A DNA stretch of 26,489 bases from Bacilli bacterium (GTDB lineage Bacteria; Bacillota_I; Bacilli_A; RF39; UBA660). The translations under genes and the position numbers were made by a program. Every line of letters begins with the position of its first letter. Positions within the stretch are counted from its first letter, which is position 1. Under the pieces are notes generated by a model. That model had not been told where the DNA came from. It saw only the letters and a program-made list of their open reading frames with translations, and searched no databases. The stretch is from positions 1 to 26,489 of the forward strand of contig JAEDMO010000007.1 of assembly GCA_016302935.1 (NCBI GenBank), in the 5' to 3' direction. Positions 24,570 through 26,489 of this stretch are shown here, piece after piece.

Positions 24570-24923
24570 TTACATCACCTGTTTTTCCATTAAAATACCA
24601 TCCTCATCGCCATAATAATTATGTCTAAGAGCCACTTCTCTAAATCCAAATTTTTTATATAAAGATCTAGCTACTTCATTGCTAATTCTTACCTCTAAAG
24701 TAATATTAACAACATGATTGTCAATCGCCACACTAATCAAATACGCCATTAACCTTGTACCAATGCCTTGATTACGATAATTAACATCAACAAAAATATC
24801 TTGAATTTCCATTCTATCATACATAAGCAAATAATCAAGTTTTCCACACTCAACATTATCAACCAAATATATAGCTCTATTTAAAAAAGGATTATCACCA
24901 TCAACACTAACTTCATTTATCAT
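24570..24923 (-). CDS. rimI: RimI-type N-acetyltransferase
   Basis: A GNAT-family acetyltransferase of 117 residues, short for RimI (about 140-150). The acetyl-CoA site is NYRNQGIGTRLM near residues 51-62. ITLEVRISNEVARSLYKKFGF near 77-97 is the typical strand-helix end. In many bacteria it sits in the t6A operon and acetylates ribosomal protein bS18 N-terminus. I chose the ATG at 24923, inside the end of tsaB; a GTG three codons upstream is possible. The first beta strands appear shortened compared with the family. Confidence 0.88.
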   Translation of the reverse strand: MINEVSVDGDNPFLNRAIYLVDNVECGKLDYLLMYDRMEIQDIFVDVNYRNQGIGTRLMAYLISVAIDNHVVNITLEVRISNEVARSLYKKFGFREVALRHNYYGDEDGILMEKQVM

Positions 24924-25542
24924 TATGATCACATACCGCTTGAGGTAATTTCAAATAATTGCTTTTAAGATTATGTGCATCAATTTCTTCTTCATCCTTA
25001 TAATAATTAACTATATTTAAAACATCATAAGAAACTTTATTAACAATATAATTATTAATATTTAATTCAGAATTAGAAACTAAACATACATCATCATACT
25101 TAAGCAACAAATCGTTAATTTCCTCTATATTTGCAAAATGTTCAGGAATAATTTCATTATAATATCTATCATAAAACCCAATATAATAATTATCGTTTCT
25201 AGCATCTATAATAGACATAATATAATCACCGCTTGATGATAATGCCAAAGCCTTGAGTGAAGATACTGGAATTATACTCTTATTTAAACAATAACCTAAA
25301 ATCTTAGCTACTGTAAGCCCAATCCTAATTCCTGTAAAAGAACCTGGCCCATTAACAACCATTATTTTATCAATATCAGAAAAATCAATACCAGCTTCAT
25401 TTACAATCTTTTCCAAATAAGGAACAACATATACAGAATGCATATTAGGAATACTGTCACAAATATTAGCTAAAATTACATCATCATTACAAACAGCAAT
25501 AGATACATCACTATTAGATGTATCTATAAATAAACTAATCAT
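24913..25542 (-). CDS. tsaB: t6A biosynthesis protein TsaB
   Basis: TsaB is the inactive ASKHA partner that forms a heterodimer with TsaD. The 209-residue protein begins MISLFIDTSNSDVSIAV, and the conserved VNGPGSFTGIRIGL segment is near 65-78. I chose the ATG at 25542, which overlaps the tsaE stop by four bases (ATGA); an upstream ATG at 25557 lies inside tsaE. The C-terminal part is shorter and more divergent than in E. coli, as in many Firmicutes. Confidence 0.94.
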   Translation of the reverse strand: MISLFIDTSNSDVSIAVCNDDVILANICDSIPNMHSVYVVPYLEKIVNEAGIDFSDIDKIMVVNGPGSFTGIRIGLTVAKILGYCLNKSIIPVSSLKALALSSSGDYIMSIIDARNDNYYIGFYDRYYNEIIPEHFANIEEINDLLLKYDDVCLVSNSELNINNYIVNKVSYDVLNIVNYYKDEEEIDAHNLKSNYLKLPQAVCDHNDK

Positions 25543-25988
25543 AAAGCTGCCTCGCATAATTGTTCATATTTTTCCCCATGAGGAATAAAAATCAACACCC
25601 TAGTATTTTCATCAACAATCTTAATTTTAACATCAAGTCTTTCTTTAGGCAAATATTCCTTAATCATATCAGCCCATTCAATCACTACTATTCCCCCTTT
25701 AGTAAAATATTCCTCTAATCCTAAATTATCGATATTATTTTCAACCCTATACAAATCCATATGATATAAAGGCAATTCCCCTTCATATTCTTTAACTATA
25801 TTAAAAGTAGGAGAAGTTACACTATCTATTCCCATAGCGTGTGCTAAACCTTTAGTAAAAACAGTCTTTCCACTACCTAAATCACCATTCAAAGTAATAA
25901 TCATATTAGGAAACTTCTCAGACTCAATATTTTGTGCAACCGCCAAAGTCTCCTCTTCACTATAAGTCGTAACTTTATATTCATTCAT
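25539..25988 (-). CDS. tsaE: t6A biosynthesis ATPase TsaE
   Basis: TsaE is the small P-loop ATPase that resets the TsaB-TsaD complex in t6A synthesis. The 149-residue protein has Walker A GDLGSGKTVF near 35-44, TSPTFNIVKEYEG near 58-70, HMDLYRVEN near 76-84, and IEWAD near 103-107. Length is standard. A GAGGTGA ribosome site and a TATAAT promoter element lie just upstream. It is the first gene of the t6A operon and ends in TGA. Confidence 0.96.
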   Translation of the reverse strand: MNEYKVTTYSEEETLAVAQNIESEKFPNMIITLNGDLGSGKTVFTKGLAHAMGIDSVTSPTFNIVKEYEGELPLYHMDLYRVENNIDNLGLEEYFTKGGIVVIEWADMIKEYLPKERLDVKIKIVDENTRVLIFIPHGEKYEQLCEAAL

Positions 25989-26010
25989 TTTCTATTCACC
26001 TCGTAATTCT

Positions 26011-26040
26011 ATTATAACAAAAAAAAGATATCTAATACAA
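26011..26040 (-). promoter_or_regulatory. Promoter of the tsaE-tsaB-rimI-tsaD operon
   Basis: TATAAT on the minus strand at 26011-26016, with a partial -35 (TTGTAT, 26035-26040) at 18 bp. The -35 box lies within the loop and arm of the upstream terminator, so the two signals overlap. Confidence 0.55.
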
Positions 26041-26049
26041 TATCTTTTT
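26019..26049 (-). terminator. Terminator after the VirB2-like gene
   Basis: AAAAAGATAT / ATATCTTTTT (26022-26031 with 26040-26049), loop of 8 bases, ending in eight T residues on the minus strand. It separates the small membrane-protein gene from the t6A operon. Confidence 0.75.
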
Positions 26050-26071
26050 AAAGAAAAAAGAAAAAAGCTTA

Positions 26072-26392
26072 TTAAGCTTCATTCCAACATTCTGTCCAGC
26101 TATCTTCATAAGTATCTTCACCAGCTGTACCAGAACTTGCAAATAAACCAAATACAAGAGTAACTAAAGTTACCACAAAGAACACTGCTACCGCAGAAAT
26201 TGCTCTTTTAACTAATAATTGTTGATTTTTCTTAATTTCATCTTCCTTACCAGCTACTACCGCTTTTCCTAAATCAAGCATACCAAAAATAATTAAAAGT
26301 ATTGGAATACCAATTTGAATAATAGGAATAACACCTTTTTTAATAAAAGCTACTAAAGTTCCTAAGCCCGCAGGACAAGCCAAAATATTCAT
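26072..26392 (-). CDS. Small VirB2/TrbC-like integral membrane protein
   Basis: A 106-residue protein with two long hydrophobic segments (about 20-43 and 63-87), separated by a charged loop KAVVAGKEDEIKKNQQ. The tail is acidic and Cys-containing. This resembles TrbC/VirB2 pilin-like or related small two-helix proteins that are common in low-GC gut Firmicutes. No other type IV secretion gene is in the window, so a pilin role is doubtful. AGGAGG precedes the ATG, and a well-formed promoter lies just upstream. Confidence 0.65.
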   Translation of the reverse strand: MNILACPAGLGTLVAFIKKGVIPIIQIGIPILLIIFGMLDLGKAVVAGKEDEIKKNQQLLVKRAISAVAVFFVVTLVTLVFGLFASSGTAGEDTYEDSWTECWNEA

Positions 26393-26418
26393 AAAATCCT
26401 CCTCACATTTATACTTTA

Positions 26419-26447
26419 ATATTACACTATATACTAAAAAAAGTCAA
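26419..26447 (-). promoter_or_regulatory. Promoter of the VirB2-like gene
   Basis: TTGACT (26442-26447), exactly 17 bp, then TAATAT (26419-26424) on the minus strand, preceding an AGGAGG ribosome site. It is the best-formed promoter in the window. Confidence 0.75.
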
Positions 26448-26489
26448 TATTTATTGATCTTTTTTACAATTAAAACTTAAATAAACCAA

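Noticed and set aside
26072..26392. Conjugation pilin of a type IV secretion system
   Set aside because: There are no other secretion genes nearby and the gene is in a housekeeping region. Only the two-helix layout is similar.
1..26489. Use of UGA as tryptophan (mycoplasma-like code 4)
   Set aside because: tsaE, tsaB, the TnpV-like gene and the AAA+ gene end naturally at TGA at family-normal lengths, and Trp is encoded by TGG.
1..26489. CRISPR array, tRNA or rRNA genes
   Set aside because: No regularly spaced repeats, no cloverleaf-like sequence and no conserved rRNA segments were seen on either strand.

Overview
The window is low-GC (roughly 30% GC by eye) and uses the standard bacterial code: several genes, including tsaE, tsaB and the ClpC-like ATPase gene, end in TGA. 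The chromosomal genes (tsaE-tsaB-rimI-tsaD, ftsY, ylxM, engB, htrA) and the style of the small membrane proteins suggest an uncultivated gut-type Bacilli/Firmicutes lineage related to Erysipelotrichia or RF39. That placement is inference. It contains chromosomal backbone interrupted by two mobile-element insertions, each of which breaks a recognisable host gene.

Left part, 1 to about 3,340: the right end of an element that continues beyond the left edge. It carries type I methyltransferase hsdM, a DUF5655-type PD-(D/E)XK nuclease-like protein, a TnpV-family transposon protein and a small unknown ORF. Its end lies inside an N-acetylmuramoyl-L-alanine amidase gene (3316-3597), which is cut after the second zinc histidine.

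Backbone, about 3,340-8,491: an HtrA-like protease, an Abi_2 (HEPN-type) abortive-infection-like protein, an unknown protein and the GTPase EngB on the minus strand. An SsuA/NMT1-type ABC import operon follows on the plus strand.

Element 2, 8,502-19,029: a complete 10,528-bp integrated element interrupts the ABC transporter ATPase gene just after its LSGGMRQ signature motif. The 10-bp sequence CAAAGAGTTG is present at both ends (8492-8501 and 19020-19029). Joining the flanks through one copy restores an uninterrupted 251-residue ATPase. The element encodes a large serine recombinase, a MobV-type relaxase lacking its N-terminal catalytic motif, a Bro-N/DinD-like protein, small ORFs and a tight six-gene minus-strand cargo operon (14569 down to 9117). 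The cargo comprises a zinc-ribbon/transmembrane/HELGH metalloprotease, a 59-residue zinc-ribbon membrane protein, a P-type Ca2+-ATPase, an anchored Ig-like protein, a tail-anchored protein and a soluble unknown protein. I do not recognise this combination as a named system, and it is the best candidate here for something undescribed.

Right part, 19,030-26,489: the ATPase C-terminal half and permease gene of the split transporter; an anchored unknown protein; then a long minus-strand cluster read right to left. The cluster runs from a small VirB2/TrbC-like membrane protein to the t6A genes tsaE-tsaB-rimI-tsaD, then ftsY, a three-helix membrane protein, ylxM, a 47-residue membrane protein and a single-domain ClpC/ClpB-like AAA+ ATPase. 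No tRNA, rRNA or CRISPR array was seen.
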